From the NCBI GenBank assembly GCA_002686265.1, contig NZBA01000048.1, forward strand, positions 1 to 57,140: a DNA stretch of 57,140 nt, read 5' to 3'. The first letter of the stretch is position 1; every line of letters begins with the position of its first letter. Under the pieces are notes generated by a model. That model was given only the letters and a program-made list of their open reading frames with translations, did not search any database and was not told the DNA's origin. Shown piece by piece: positions 16,960 to 25,444 of this stretch. This DNA comes from Planctomycetota bacterium. GTDB lineage: Bacteria; Planctomycetota; UBA1135; GCA-002686595. A program made the translations under genes and the position numbers.

Positions 16960-18974
16960 TCCAGCGCAGCAAGCGCGTCGTGCTCTACTTCCCACGTCTG
17001 GCGGATCCGGAGTGGGGCTTTCGTGCCAGCCGAGACCTCCTCCCGCTCTCCGTCCTCGCCGTGGCCGGCATTCCCGACCGCGAGGGCTACGAGGTCGTGA
17101 TCATCGACGGCAACCTCTATCCATCCGAACAGGCGCACCGCCGCCTGACTCAGGCCTGCGAGGGCGCCCTCTGCTTGGGGACGAGCAGTATCCTCGGCTA
17201 TCAGATCACCGACGGGCTGCATGCCGTCAGGCGCGTCAAGGCCGCCAACCGCGAGCTGCCGGTCATCGGGGGGGGGGGGTTCCCGAGCGTCGCCCCGGAG
17301 CAGCATCTCAGGACAGGCCTGTTCGACGCCGTGTGCCTCGGGCAGGGAGAGCTGACCTTCGCGGACTTCGTCCGGGCCAGCGACGCGCGCACTGGAATCG
17401 ACGAGATCCCCGGCCTAGCGCTCTTGCGAGATGATCGGTTGGTCCGGACCGCCCCCCGCCCACTCGCTGGGTGGGAGGAGCTACCGAACTTCCCCTGGCA
17501 CCTGTTGGAGATTGCGCCCTACCGCGATAGCCAGCTCGCCGGCCGCCCAAGCCGCGAGCTGGAAGGGCCGGTCGTACCGCCCGGACACCAGGACAAGCCC
17601 TTCTTCGCGATTCCCTACTTCTCGAGCTTCGGCTGCCCGGAACCCTGTTCGTTCTGTAGTTCCCCGGGCGTCAGCGGCCGTCGATGGAAGGCGATGAGCG
17701 CCGACCGGATGCTCGACGATCTGTGTGAGCTCCATGATCGCTGGGGGTTCGACTCCCTGCGCTTCTTCGATGCGAACTTCGGCGTTTCCCAGAAGCGCAT
17801 GAAGACCCTCGCCGATGGTTTGCTCGAGCGCGGCCATCACTTCTGGTGGTACGCGCTGATGCAATCCGCCCATGTCTCGCGCTATGAATCCGAGACCCTC
17901 GATGCCATGCGCGACTCCGGCATGTACTGCGTGCAGTTGGGGACCGAGACTGGTGATGCCGGGGTGATGAGCGTGATCGGCAAGGAGTGCTCCCCCGAAG
18001 TGAACGAGAGCGCGATCGAGCGGCTGGCCGACCGCGGCGTCTGCAGCCTGGCGACCTACGTGATCGGTTTCCCCGACGAGACGGAGGAGGCGATGATGCG
18101 CACCATCGACCAGTGTGAGCGCGTGGCCGCGCTCACGCCCCTGTGCCGCGCGATGGTCTGGCCTTTTCTGCCGATCCCCGGGACGGTCATGTACCCGCGC
18201 TCGGTGGAGCTGGGCTTCGAACCGCCCGAGCACCTGGAGGGTTGGAGTGGAGCGAGCTCCTACCACCTCGTTCAGGAGTCGCCTTGGCCGGGCCAGATCC
18301 CCTCGCGGGTCGCGGACCGCCGCGCGGTCTACGAGCATTTCGCCAGTCTCTCGGTGGGGCTGGGGCGGCGCCGCATCGGCTTTTGGAACCGGCGTGCCCA
18401 GCGTCGAGTCCGCGAGCGGGACTACCGCCACGGTCGCCTGGAAGCTCGCCTGTACACCGCCGTGGATGCCCTCGCTCGCAGGCTCCGCTCTCCCCGCCCC
18501 GATGACCGCGTCGCGACCTTGAGCGGGTACCAGACGAGCATTCTCGCTTCGAAGGCGCGCGCCCGGGCCTGGGCGTCGACGAGCTCGTATTCCTCGAGGA
18601 ACTCGTCGGTGAGCCGTTCGATGGTGAAGTGCTCGGTCAAGAGCCGCAGACCTTCCGCGCCCATTTGGGCGCGTAGGGTCGGATCGCGAAGCAGCCGCGC
18701 GATGCGCTCCGCGAAGACCTCTACGTCAAAGGGGTTGGCGACGAAGCCGTTCACTCCGTCTCTGATCACCTCGGGGCAACCGCCGAAGCTCGTGGCGACC
18801 ACGGGCTTGGAGAACTCCATCGCCTCGAGGTTCATCAGCCCGAAGGTCTCGAAGCAGATCGAGGGCGTCAGCATCACGTCGGTAGCCGCGAGGGCGCAGG
18901 CGAGATCCAAACCGTCGAGCCAGCCGGTCGAGACGACCAGATCATCGACGCCGCACTCGGCGGCGTACGGCTGA
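16956..18974 (+). CDS. B12-binding radical SAM protein (tandem copy 2) with aberrant antisense tail
   Basis: 672 aa as read. It is clearly paralogous to the preceding gene along its length: YEVVIIDGNLYPSEQAHRR, CLGQGELTFADFV, 4Fe-4S motif CPEPCSFC, LGTETGDAGVM, YVIGFPDETEE, RDYRHGRLEARLYTAVDALA. Homology to copy 1 ends at GYQTSIL (about nt 18540), where copy 1 has only 12 further residues. Here the frame runs on about 145 codons through the opposite strand of the glycosyltransferase gene, giving a Ser/Arg-rich tail with no family character. The real domain is therefore about residues 1-530, with the natural stop probably lost. A run of eight G occurs at about 17270-17280. Confidence 0.82.
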   Translation: MIQRSKRVVLYFPRLADPEWGFRASRDLLPLSVLAVAGIPDREGYEVVIIDGNLYPSEQAHRRLTQACEGALCLGTSSILGYQITDGLHAVRRVKAANRELPVIGGGGFPSVAPEQHLRTGLFDAVCLGQGELTFADFVRASDARTGIDEIPGLALLRDDRLVRTAPRPLAGWEELPNFPWHLLEIAPYRDSQLAGRPSRELEGPVVPPGHQDKPFFAIPYFSSFGCPEPCSFCSSPGVSGRRWKAMSADRMLDDLCELHDRWGFDSLRFFDANFGVSQKRMKTLADGLLERGHHFWWYALMQSAHVSRYESETLDAMRDSGMYCVQLGTETGDAGVMSVIGKECSPEVNESAIERLADRGVCSLATYVIGFPDETEEAMMRTIDQCERVAALTPLCRAMVWPFLPIPGTVMYPRSVELGFEPPEHLEGWSGASSYHLVQESPWPGQIPSRVADRRAVYEHFASLSVGLGRRRIGFWNRRAQRRVRERDYRHGRLEARLYTAVDALARRLRSPRPDDRVATLSGYQTSILASKARARAWASTSSYSSRNSSVSRSMVKCSVKSRRPSAPIWARRVGSRSSRAMRSAKTSTSKGLATKPFTPSLITSGQPPKLVATTGLENSIASRFISPKVSKQIEGVSITSVAARAQARSKPSSQPVETTRSSTPHSAAYG

Positions 18975-19813
18975 AAGCCCCGGTAGACCTCCTCCTTGCC
19001 CAGGGCGACCATTCGCAGGTCACGAAACTCCGCGCGCAAGATGGCGAGCATCTCGAACACCTGCCGGACGCCCTTGAGATCGTGAAGCCTGCCCCCGATG
19101 GCGACCGTGTGCTTGTCGGTGAGCCCAAAGCGCGCCCGGAAGGCAGCCACCTGCGCCTGGTCTGGCGCCCGATCCCCGATGCGGATGGCGTTGTTGATGG
19201 TGCGGTCCACACGGATTCCGTTGGCGCGGATCGCGATCCTCTGCTCGTTGGTGACGACCGTGAAGCGATCGACGGTCTCCTCTAGCACCCGGCGGATGGC
19301 GGCGTTGCGCCCCGGACGGAAGCGGAAGCGCTGGCAGGGGATGCACTTTGCCCAATGCGCCCGGTAGTCCTTGCCGGCGAAGGCGCGCTCCCGGCCACCG
19401 TGGAAGCAGTCGAGCTTCTGGTAACAGAAGGTCATCGAGTCGTGGGCCGTGAAAACGACCCCCGCGCCGACCGACCGCGCCTCCAAGAGCGCGGCATAGG
19501 AGAGGTGCGTGTGGATGAGGTGGCTGTGCACGACGTCGGGCCGCCAGGACACGAGCACCTCGCGCAGGGGGCCGAGGACCGAATGATGGCGCAGGGCCAC
19601 CCACGAGCGGAGACGCGGCGGGTAGTCGGAGTGGAGCAGGTACACCTCGCAGCCCTCCACCGTCCTCCGGCCGCACTCGGCGCGATTGGGGTCCGTGGAG
19701 ACGACCGCCGTCTCGTGGCCGCGCTCGCGCAGACAAGCGGCATGCTGGTACATCTGCCGGACCGAAGAGCCGATCCGCGGGTCCCAGAGATCGATCAGGA
19801 AGAGAATCCGCAT
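18422..19813 (-). CDS. Glycosyltransferase family 4 (GT-B) protein
   Basis: 463 aa. The N-terminal Rossmann domain begins MRILFLIDLWDPRIGSSVRQ and includes LRERGHETAVVS and PDVVHSHLIHTHLSY. The C-terminal domain has IGGRLHDLKGVRQVFEML, VVSTGWLDG and the donor-binding block PSICFETFGLMNLEAMEFSK (E-x7-E), followed by PVVATSFGGCPEVIRDGVNG. A CX2C-containing insert (FHGG ... CIPCQRFRF) is common in polysaccharide-locus GT4s. Family role: transfer of a sugar from a nucleotide donor in glycan assembly. The homologous part ends near ELVDAQARAR (about nt 18560); the last about 40 residues are read antisense to the radical SAM gene. It converges tail-to-tail with that gene and overlaps it by 553 nt. 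Confidence 0.88.
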   Translation of the reverse strand: MRILFLIDLWDPRIGSSVRQMYQHAACLRERGHETAVVSTDPNRAECGRRTVEGCEVYLLHSDYPPRLRSWVALRHHSVLGPLREVLVSWRPDVVHSHLIHTHLSYAALLEARSVGAGVVFTAHDSMTFCYQKLDCFHGGRERAFAGKDYRAHWAKCIPCQRFRFRPGRNAAIRRVLEETVDRFTVVTNEQRIAIRANGIRVDRTINNAIRIGDRAPDQAQVAAFRARFGLTDKHTVAIGGRLHDLKGVRQVFEMLAILRAEFRDLRMVALGKEEVYRGFQPYAAECGVDDLVVSTGWLDGLDLACALAATDVMLTPSICFETFGLMNLEAMEFSKPVVATSFGGCPEVIRDGVNGFVANPFDVEVFAERIARLLRDPTLRAQMGAEGLRLLTEHFTIERLTDEFLEEYELVDAQARARAFEARMLVWYPLKVATRSSGRGERSLRARASTAVYRRASRRPWR

Positions 19814-19871
19814 GGTCGTGGGGCGGCCATTGTCAACCTCGCCGGCCCGCTCTCAAGGACGGCGAGCCGAT

Positions 19872-21359
19872 TCAGGCCCCGTTCTCGCTCGAACCCGTTC
19901 CACCGAAGAGCGAGCGAACGCCCCCTGCCACCTTGCGGATCCTGGAGAGGATCCCCGTCCCGCGGAAGCGACGGGCGATTCGCTCGAGGGCCGGGTAGCC
20001 GCGAATGGTCTGCCACGCGAAGGCGTCGGCGCGCTCGAAGAGCCCGGCGCGCTCGTCCGCGACGAGAAACTTGAAGTCACGGAACAGGCGTTCGATCTGC
20101 CGGTCGGGAAACTCGGGAAGGCCAAGTCGGGCGCGGAAGCGCTCGGCGCAGTCCTCCAGGCGCGGCACGACGATGCCGCGCTCCTCGCAGACTGTCGCCA
20201 GCTCGGTCCCCGGGTAGGGATGGAAGATCCCGATGTAGCTGCGCGCGATGACCGCGGAGCGGTTGATCGCGACCGTCTCCATGAAGTCCTCGGGCGTCTC
20301 TCCGGGGATCCCGATCAAGTTGTAGGCGAAGATGCCGAGCCCCGCGGCTTGGGCGTCCGCGAAGGTGTCGAGCAGGTCCTGGTTGGATTCGTAGCGCTTG
20401 AGGACCTCCCGCCGGATGCGCTCGCTCCCCGACTCGATCCCGATGCGCAGGTAGGAGAACCCGGCGTCGGCGAGGGTGGCGAAGAAGTCGGGGAAGCGCT
20501 TTCCGGGGTGCACGCGGAAGTTGGTCGCGAACTCCAGCGGGGTCTCGCGGCCTGCGTTGAACTCCGCGAGACGGCGGGCGAACTCGAAGGCCCACTTGCG
20601 GTTCGAGGTGATCGTCTCGACTTCGAAGTAGCAGTAGGTTGCCTCGGGGAACTCCTCGCAGAGCTGCTCGAGCTCGGCGATGACGGATGCCACGGACCTG
20701 AAGCGCACGAACTTCCCCTCGGCGGTCTTCGAGAGGGCGCGGTTCGAGCAGTAGGTGCAGGGAAACGGGCAGCCACGGGCGATCAGGATCGTGTGCTTGC
20801 GCGCGTCGGTGATCCAATCACGCCAGAGGAGGCGCTCGGGGATGGCGAGGGAGTCGAGGTCCTCCTCGAAGCGCCGCGGCGGGTTCTTCTCGATGTCGCC
20901 ACCGCTCTTGATCCACCAGCCGTCGATCTCGCTGGGGGCCTCGTCGCGCGCGAGGGCGTTGGCCAACTCCACGACCGCCGCCTCGCCCTCACCGATACAG
21001 ACGGCGTCCCAGGGACCCTCCGCGACCTCGTCGGGGCGCAGGATCGGGTGCGTGCCGCCCACGACGTGATAGGCGTCGGGGCAGCGCTCTCGCGTCCAGC
21101 GGCCGATTCTCTCGACGAAGGGGTACTCGGTAGCGACCGCCGTCGAGCAGATCAGCTCGGGGCGCGAGCGCTCGATGGCCGTCTCGAGCTCCCGCTTGAA
21201 TCGTCCGTGGCGCAAGACGACGAGGTTGCACTCGTGGCCCGCGCGCTTCAGAGCTGCGGCGAGGTAGGCGAGAGAGAAGGATATCTCGATGAACTCCGCG
21301 ATGGGCTTCGACGGCGCCGGGAGGGACTCGGAGACCGTGTAGACGTGGAGGACTCTCAT
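19872..21359 (-). CDS. B12-binding radical SAM protein (third, diverged)
   Basis: 495 aa from ATG 21359 (MRVLHVYTVSESL); a start nine codons upstream is possible. N-terminal B12-binding domain (FSLAYLAAALKRAGHECNLV, HVVGGTHPILRPDEVAEG, CIGEGEAAVVELA), radical SAM core with CPFPCTYC (CX3CX2C), LRIGIESGSERIRREVLKRY, YNLIGIPGETPEDFMETV and FHPYPGTEL. The C-terminal helical tail is basic. It is less similar to the 15346/16956 pair than they are to each other. It lies 58 nt downstream of nothing on its own strand and reads towards the GT4 gene start (gap 58 nt), so the GT4 may be its downstream operon partner. Typical chemistry is methylation or C-C bond rearrangement; substrate unknown. Confidence 0.9.
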   Translation of the reverse strand: MRVLHVYTVSESLPAPSKPIAEFIEISFSLAYLAAALKRAGHECNLVVLRHGRFKRELETAIERSRPELICSTAVATEYPFVERIGRWTRERCPDAYHVVGGTHPILRPDEVAEGPWDAVCIGEGEAAVVELANALARDEAPSEIDGWWIKSGGDIEKNPPRRFEEDLDSLAIPERLLWRDWITDARKHTILIARGCPFPCTYCSNRALSKTAEGKFVRFRSVASVIAELEQLCEEFPEATYCYFEVETITSNRKWAFEFARRLAEFNAGRETPLEFATNFRVHPGKRFPDFFATLADAGFSYLRIGIESGSERIRREVLKRYESNQDLLDTFADAQAAGLGIFAYNLIGIPGETPEDFMETVAINRSAVIARSYIGIFHPYPGTELATVCEERGIVVPRLEDCAERFRARLGLPEFPDRQIERLFRDFKFLVADERAGLFERADAFAWQTIRGYPALERIARRFRGTGILSRIRKVAGGVRSLFGGTGSSENGA

Positions 21360-21427
21360 GTCCGGGCGGCGGAGGGAGTGTAGCACCCCACGGTTGAGGC
21401 GACGTTTCGCGGACGCGGGTCCAGCCG

Positions 21428-23173
21428 TCAGCGCCCGTTCACGACGCGCCTCAGGCCCTGAGCGGCGGAGCGGTCGGCCGGCGCGAGCTCGAGCGCTCGC
21501 AGGTAGTGCGCCCGCGCCTGCGCCGTCTCCCCGCGCCGTTCCAAGAGGCGCGCGAGTTGGACGTGTACCGCTGGGGAAGCCTCGCGCCCGGCCAGGGCGC
21601 TGCGGAAGAGACGCTCCGCCTGTTCGAAGCGCCCCGAGCGGACGAGGACGCCGCCGAGGTTGGCGGCGACCCGTGGGTCGTCGGGGCGCAGGCCGAGGGC
21701 TCGCTCCAAGTGCTCGAGCGCGGGCTCCAGACGGCCTTCCCTCGAGTGCAGAGCCCCCAACCCGGCGTGGACGAGGCTCGACTCGGGATCGACGCGCAGG
21801 GCGGCCTCGAAGTGTCGCCGCGCGTCGGCGCTCTCGCCCTTGCGCAAGTAGGTCAGCGCCAGGTTGTAGTGGGCCGCGAGCCGGCTGTCTTCCTGCTCGA
21901 GGGCCGTGGTGAGGGCGGCGATCGCTTCATCGAGGCGGCCCTCGTCGAGGTGTCGCACGCCGTCGTTGACGAGGACGCGGGCGTAGCTCACCGCGCTCCC
22001 GCCGAGACCCAGCTCGCGCTCGATGCCCTCGGGCGTCGGGCCGGCCGGGGGCCGTGTCGGGTGCAGCTCCCCGGCCGCGTGGCGGCGCAGCACGTCGGCG
22101 AGGGCTTGTGCGGCACGCCGGCAGCCGGCGGCGGAGGGGTGGGTGCGGTCACCGTTCGTCCACTCCAGGCGTGGATTGCGCCCGGCGTCGAGCGCGAAGT
22201 AGGGGGAGAGGCGCACGGCGGCCAGGCCGTTGGCGGCGGCGAGGTGCTCGATGACCAACGCTCCGCCCTCGGCGGCCGCAGGTGGCGTTCGGCCGTCGCG
22301 CGAAGGCAGCGGCCGCCCGCGTTCGTCCACCCCGCCCGTGTCGATCACGCCCTGATCGAGGAAGGTCGGCCAGACGGCTACGAGGGCGGTGAATCCGTGC
22401 TCGTCGGCCAAGCGCTCCAGTTCACGCAGGCCCGCGGTCACGTTTCCCTGGCCCATGGCGCGCCGGTTCCATCCGGTCGGATCGAGATCCGCCGAGAACC
22501 CGAGGAAGTCGAACCGCAGGGCGGCGAAGCGGAAGAGGTGCGAGCGCTCGAACAGGGCGTTCGCCCACCCCGGACGCGGGGTCGCCTCGAGGCGCAGGGC
22601 CTCGCGGTTGAAGTCGTTGTGGACGAAGAGGAGTACGACGACGTCCGGCGCGAAGGCCAGGCCGCGTTCGGCGAGAAGGGCGACCTCGGCGCGCGTGTTG
22701 TAGCCGCTGACCCCGAAGTTCAGGACTTCGGTGCGCTCGTCGGCGAGGATTCGCTCCAAGTGACTGGAGATCGTGTCGCTCTCGGCCACCCCGTGGCCCT
22801 CGACCACCGAGTCGCCCAAGAGGAGCACGCGCCGCTCGATGCCCGCCGGGCGCGCGTGGGAGCGCGGCCGGTCGCGCAGGCCGTGGGCGTTCGTGCGCTC
22901 GAAGGTGCGCCGCAGGTCGGGGGCGTCGTTTCGGTAGTCGCGCTTGAGCTCGTAGGCGAGCAACGGGTTGCGCGAACGCTGGTAGGCGCTCTCCGGTGCA
23001 TCGAGGGTGATCGTCTTGACCTCACCCGCCCCGCCGTGAAGGCGCACGAGACCTTCGGTGATCAGGAGAGCGAGGAGCAGTCCGCCTCCTGCCGCCGAGA
23101 CATGGCGCAGGGTTCTTCGACATCGCCGGTTCGTCGTTGCGGCCGCCCGTCCGCTGTCGCCCTCGGTTTCCAT
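21428..23173 (-). CDS. Membrane-anchored SGNH hydrolase-like protein with C-terminal TPRs
   Basis: 581 aa. One transmembrane helix or uncleaved signal at residues 25-42 (AAGGGLLLALLITEGLVRL). The SGNH/GDSL domain spans about 95-350: block I LLLGDSVVEGHGV (nucleophile Ser), block II FGVSGYNTRAE, block III VHNDFN, block V NGDRTHPSAAG (Asp/His). Residues about 395-575 are four to five TPRs. SGNH proteins in glycan loci usually add or remove O-acetyl or similar acyl groups; with the carbamoyltransferase and GT4 genes nearby this fits surface-polysaccharide modification (inference). It is 68 nt upstream of the third radical SAM gene on the same strand, so probably co-transcribed. Confidence 0.82.
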   Translation of the reverse strand: METEGDSGRAAATTNRRCRRTLRHVSAAGGGLLLALLITEGLVRLHGGAGEVKTITLDAPESAYQRSRNPLLAYELKRDYRNDAPDLRRTFERTNAHGLRDRPRSHARPAGIERRVLLLGDSVVEGHGVAESDTISSHLERILADERTEVLNFGVSGYNTRAEVALLAERGLAFAPDVVVLLFVHNDFNREALRLEATPRPGWANALFERSHLFRFAALRFDFLGFSADLDPTGWNRRAMGQGNVTAGLRELERLADEHGFTALVAVWPTFLDQGVIDTGGVDERGRPLPSRDGRTPPAAAEGGALVIEHLAAANGLAAVRLSPYFALDAGRNPRLEWTNGDRTHPSAAGCRRAAQALADVLRRHAAGELHPTRPPAGPTPEGIERELGLGGSAVSYARVLVNDGVRHLDEGRLDEAIAALTTALEQEDSRLAAHYNLALTYLRKGESADARRHFEAALRVDPESSLVHAGLGALHSREGRLEPALEHLERALGLRPDDPRVAANLGGVLVRSGRFEQAERLFRSALAGREASPAVHVQLARLLERRGETAQARAHYLRALELAPADRSAAQGLRRVVNGR

Positions 23174-23233
23174 GTGGACCCGAAGGCGAGCTTACTCCCT
23201 CTCGATGGCGAACGGCACCCGGGCGATTGCGGG

Positions 23234-23251
23234 CCGCCGGTCCGCCGGCGG
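23234..23251 (-). terminator. Terminator-like hairpin after the 23258 gene
   Basis: CCGCCGG, 4-nt loop, CCGGCGG begins 7 nt beyond the stop of the 23258-25189 gene (minus strand). It is a perfect 7-bp stem without a U-tract, so a candidate only. Confidence 0.35.
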
Positions 23252-23257
23252 GCGGGC

Positions 23258-25189
23258 TCACTCCCGCTCGATGGTGACCTGCACAAAGTCGGTTCCGACG
23301 AGCGGGGCCTCCGCCTCTAGCTCGACCGGCAGGTAGCCGGCTCGGCCCGACATCCGAATCCGATAGCGGCCCGGAGCGGTGAACACGATCGTGTCATCGC
23401 TGATCCAGTCGATGTCTCCCTCGCCGTCGAGGGGCTCGACTTCGACTTCCCACTCCATGAGGTTGGCCTGGATCGTGTTCTCGCCTTCCTGGAAGGTGAA
23501 ACGCAGAGCGCCCGCGCTCGGATCGAGGAACCACTCGCGCTCGGTAACGCCCGGCGGGAGATCGAGCTCCACGGCCTCGGTGCGCGCGTAGCCATCGGCC
23601 CACACCTCAGCGGTGATCCTGCCGGCGGGGATGACGAGCGAATGGACTCCGCTCTCTCCGTCGTACTCGGGCGGCGTCCAGATGATCGACTCGAGGACGC
23701 TCGCCCCCGCGTACGCCCAGTACAGACCTGCGTCTTCGATCACCTCGTCGGTGACGGCGTCGCGCACCGTGAAACGCAGCTCGGCGGGATCGGGGACCAC
23801 CAGGTTGACGCCCTCTGTCACCGGTGCGACGGCCTCGAAGTCAGCGTGCAGGGCCGTCGTGCCGAACACGAGTTGCCAAGTGCCCGCCGCGGGCAGGGTG
23901 AGCTCCCAGTGCAGGAGGTCGGGATCGGAGGGATCGACGACGAGGTCGTCGGCGCGCACGGAGGGCGAACGGTGCACCCAGTTCTTGGCCTTGCCAAGGG
24001 GGTTGAAGCGTAGGTCGAAGCCGTGCTCGCGCCAGAAGGCTCCCGCCCGAACGGTCCCCGTGCAGCGCACGCTACCGGGCGCGGAGACTACGGGCGAGAC
24101 CTCGATCACGGCGAGGGTCCGCTCGCCGGCTGCGATCTCGACCGCGGTCGTGCCCAGTACCTCGCAGTCGTCCCACCAGTCGCCGATCTCCAAGGTCGCT
24201 TGCAGGAATCCGGTGGGCACGCCCTGCCACTCCAAGGGCTCCCCCCGGCGGTACGGCTCCTCGAGGGCCGGAGCCTGTTCTCCAGCGCGGCGCAGGCGCA
24301 CGACGGCCTGGGCGCGGGGTGGGGTTCCGAGCACCTCCAGGTGCAGTTCGCCCCCGGGCTCGAGGGCGACGACGTACTCCCCGCCCCTGACGTGATCGAC
24401 GGTGATCTGGTTCCAGGAGTAGCCCGGAGCGTGGACCCAGCAGGTCGTCGCCGTCGCCCAGTCGGGTTCCACCGCCTTCAATCGCGCCGGAGAAGCGAGG
24501 TCGCGGTGTACGGCGGCGTAGCCTTCCTCCGCGCCTGGATGGAGTTCGCCGAACGTGTCGGCGTCGTAGGCTTGGCGTACTTCGAGCCCACTCAGGTGGC
24601 CCCGGGTCACGGCGTCGACCACGACCAGCGAGACCTCGGCCAGGGGGCGCGCCAGTACCTCGAGGAAGAGGTCCTCGACGGGTCCGCTCAAGAGCCCTCC
24701 TGGGTAGTCGGCCACGAGAGCCGCGCGGCGACCGTCTGAGAGGGAGACACTCTCGACGACGCAGAGCTCGGGATCGGGCAGGAGGAACGTGAAGCGGCCC
24801 GCGATGACCTCGACGGTGGCCCTGGCCTCCTCATCGCCGACGCGCGAGAGGACCTCGAAGCGTCCATTGGCGGCGGGCAGCTCCTGGTCCTCGCCATCGA
24901 TCAGGACGAGGGTGCCGCGCACGGAGTGTCCGCCGCTTGCGCCCTGCTCCTCCGCGTTCCCGCTCTCCTCCAGCGGTTCGGCGTCGGTCTTCTTGGCGAC
25001 CTCGGGCGCAGCGCCTCGCGGTTGGGTGACGGGAGCGGCGGCCGGCAGTCCCTCCATCGCCTCCGCCGCGGCGACCGGCGGCGCCGGGAGCCCCCTGGAG
25101 CCGGGCGGTCCGCCAAGGAGGAGAGCGACACCCGCGCAAGCGAGCGTAGCGACGAGCACGAGGGCGATGGCGGGGAGGGTCGGGCGCAT
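23258..25189 (-). CDS. Secreted/anchored multi-domain Ig- or carboxypeptidase-regulatory-like protein
   Basis: 643 aa from ATG 25189; the frame is open well upstream but that part is antisense to the hydroxylase gene. N-terminal hydrophobic anchor (IALVLVATLACAGVALLLGG), then a Pro/Ala/Glu linker (residues 30-90). The rest is a series of beta-sandwich domains with carboxypeptidase-regulatory/Ig phrasing (GRFEVLSRVGDEEA, GLEVRQAYDADT, CWVHAPGYSWNQITVDHVRG, GYARTEAVELDLPPG). No catalytic motif. It is paralogous to the 40762-42747 protein: same anchor-linker layout, with APGYSWNQITVDHVRGGE matching its APGYEWARIALDHRTGGE. Role unknown; a periplasmic or surface structural protein is likely. Confidence 0.72.
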   Translation of the reverse strand: MRPTLPAIALVLVATLACAGVALLLGGPPGSRGLPAPPVAAAEAMEGLPAAAPVTQPRGAAPEVAKKTDAEPLEESGNAEEQGASGGHSVRGTLVLIDGEDQELPAANGRFEVLSRVGDEEARATVEVIAGRFTFLLPDPELCVVESVSLSDGRRAALVADYPGGLLSGPVEDLFLEVLARPLAEVSLVVVDAVTRGHLSGLEVRQAYDADTFGELHPGAEEGYAAVHRDLASPARLKAVEPDWATATTCWVHAPGYSWNQITVDHVRGGEYVVALEPGGELHLEVLGTPPRAQAVVRLRRAGEQAPALEEPYRRGEPLEWQGVPTGFLQATLEIGDWWDDCEVLGTTAVEIAAGERTLAVIEVSPVVSAPGSVRCTGTVRAGAFWREHGFDLRFNPLGKAKNWVHRSPSVRADDLVVDPSDPDLLHWELTLPAAGTWQLVFGTTALHADFEAVAPVTEGVNLVVPDPAELRFTVRDAVTDEVIEDAGLYWAYAGASVLESIIWTPPEYDGESGVHSLVIPAGRITAEVWADGYARTEAVELDLPPGVTEREWFLDPSAGALRFTFQEGENTIQANLMEWEVEVEPLDGEGDIDWISDDTIVFTAPGRYRIRMSGRAGYLPVELEAEAPLVGTDFVQVTIERE

Positions 25190-25444
25190 GAACGCGGGGG
25201 AACGCAGAGAGGAGATCCGTCCCGGAGCGAACGGCCCATTCCGTGTTCTTCGTCCGGCTAGGGCCGCCTCCATTCTCTGGATACCCGGCGGAATGCCGTC
25301 CGCCCCCACGGGGAGGCGGTGGGATCGTGTTCGATCGCGCCAGGAGTCGACCTCACTCCCTCGCAAGAGGCGATGGTCCATCTCGTGGCCACCAGGGCGT
25401 TGGCGATCCTCTTCTCGCGCGGGACGCGGTGTAGAATCCGCCCG

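Noticed and set aside
13419..23173. RiPP or polyketide biosynthetic cluster
   Set aside because: Radical SAM and carbamoyltransferase genes could suggest it, but I saw no precursor peptide, PKS, NRPS, transporter or protease.
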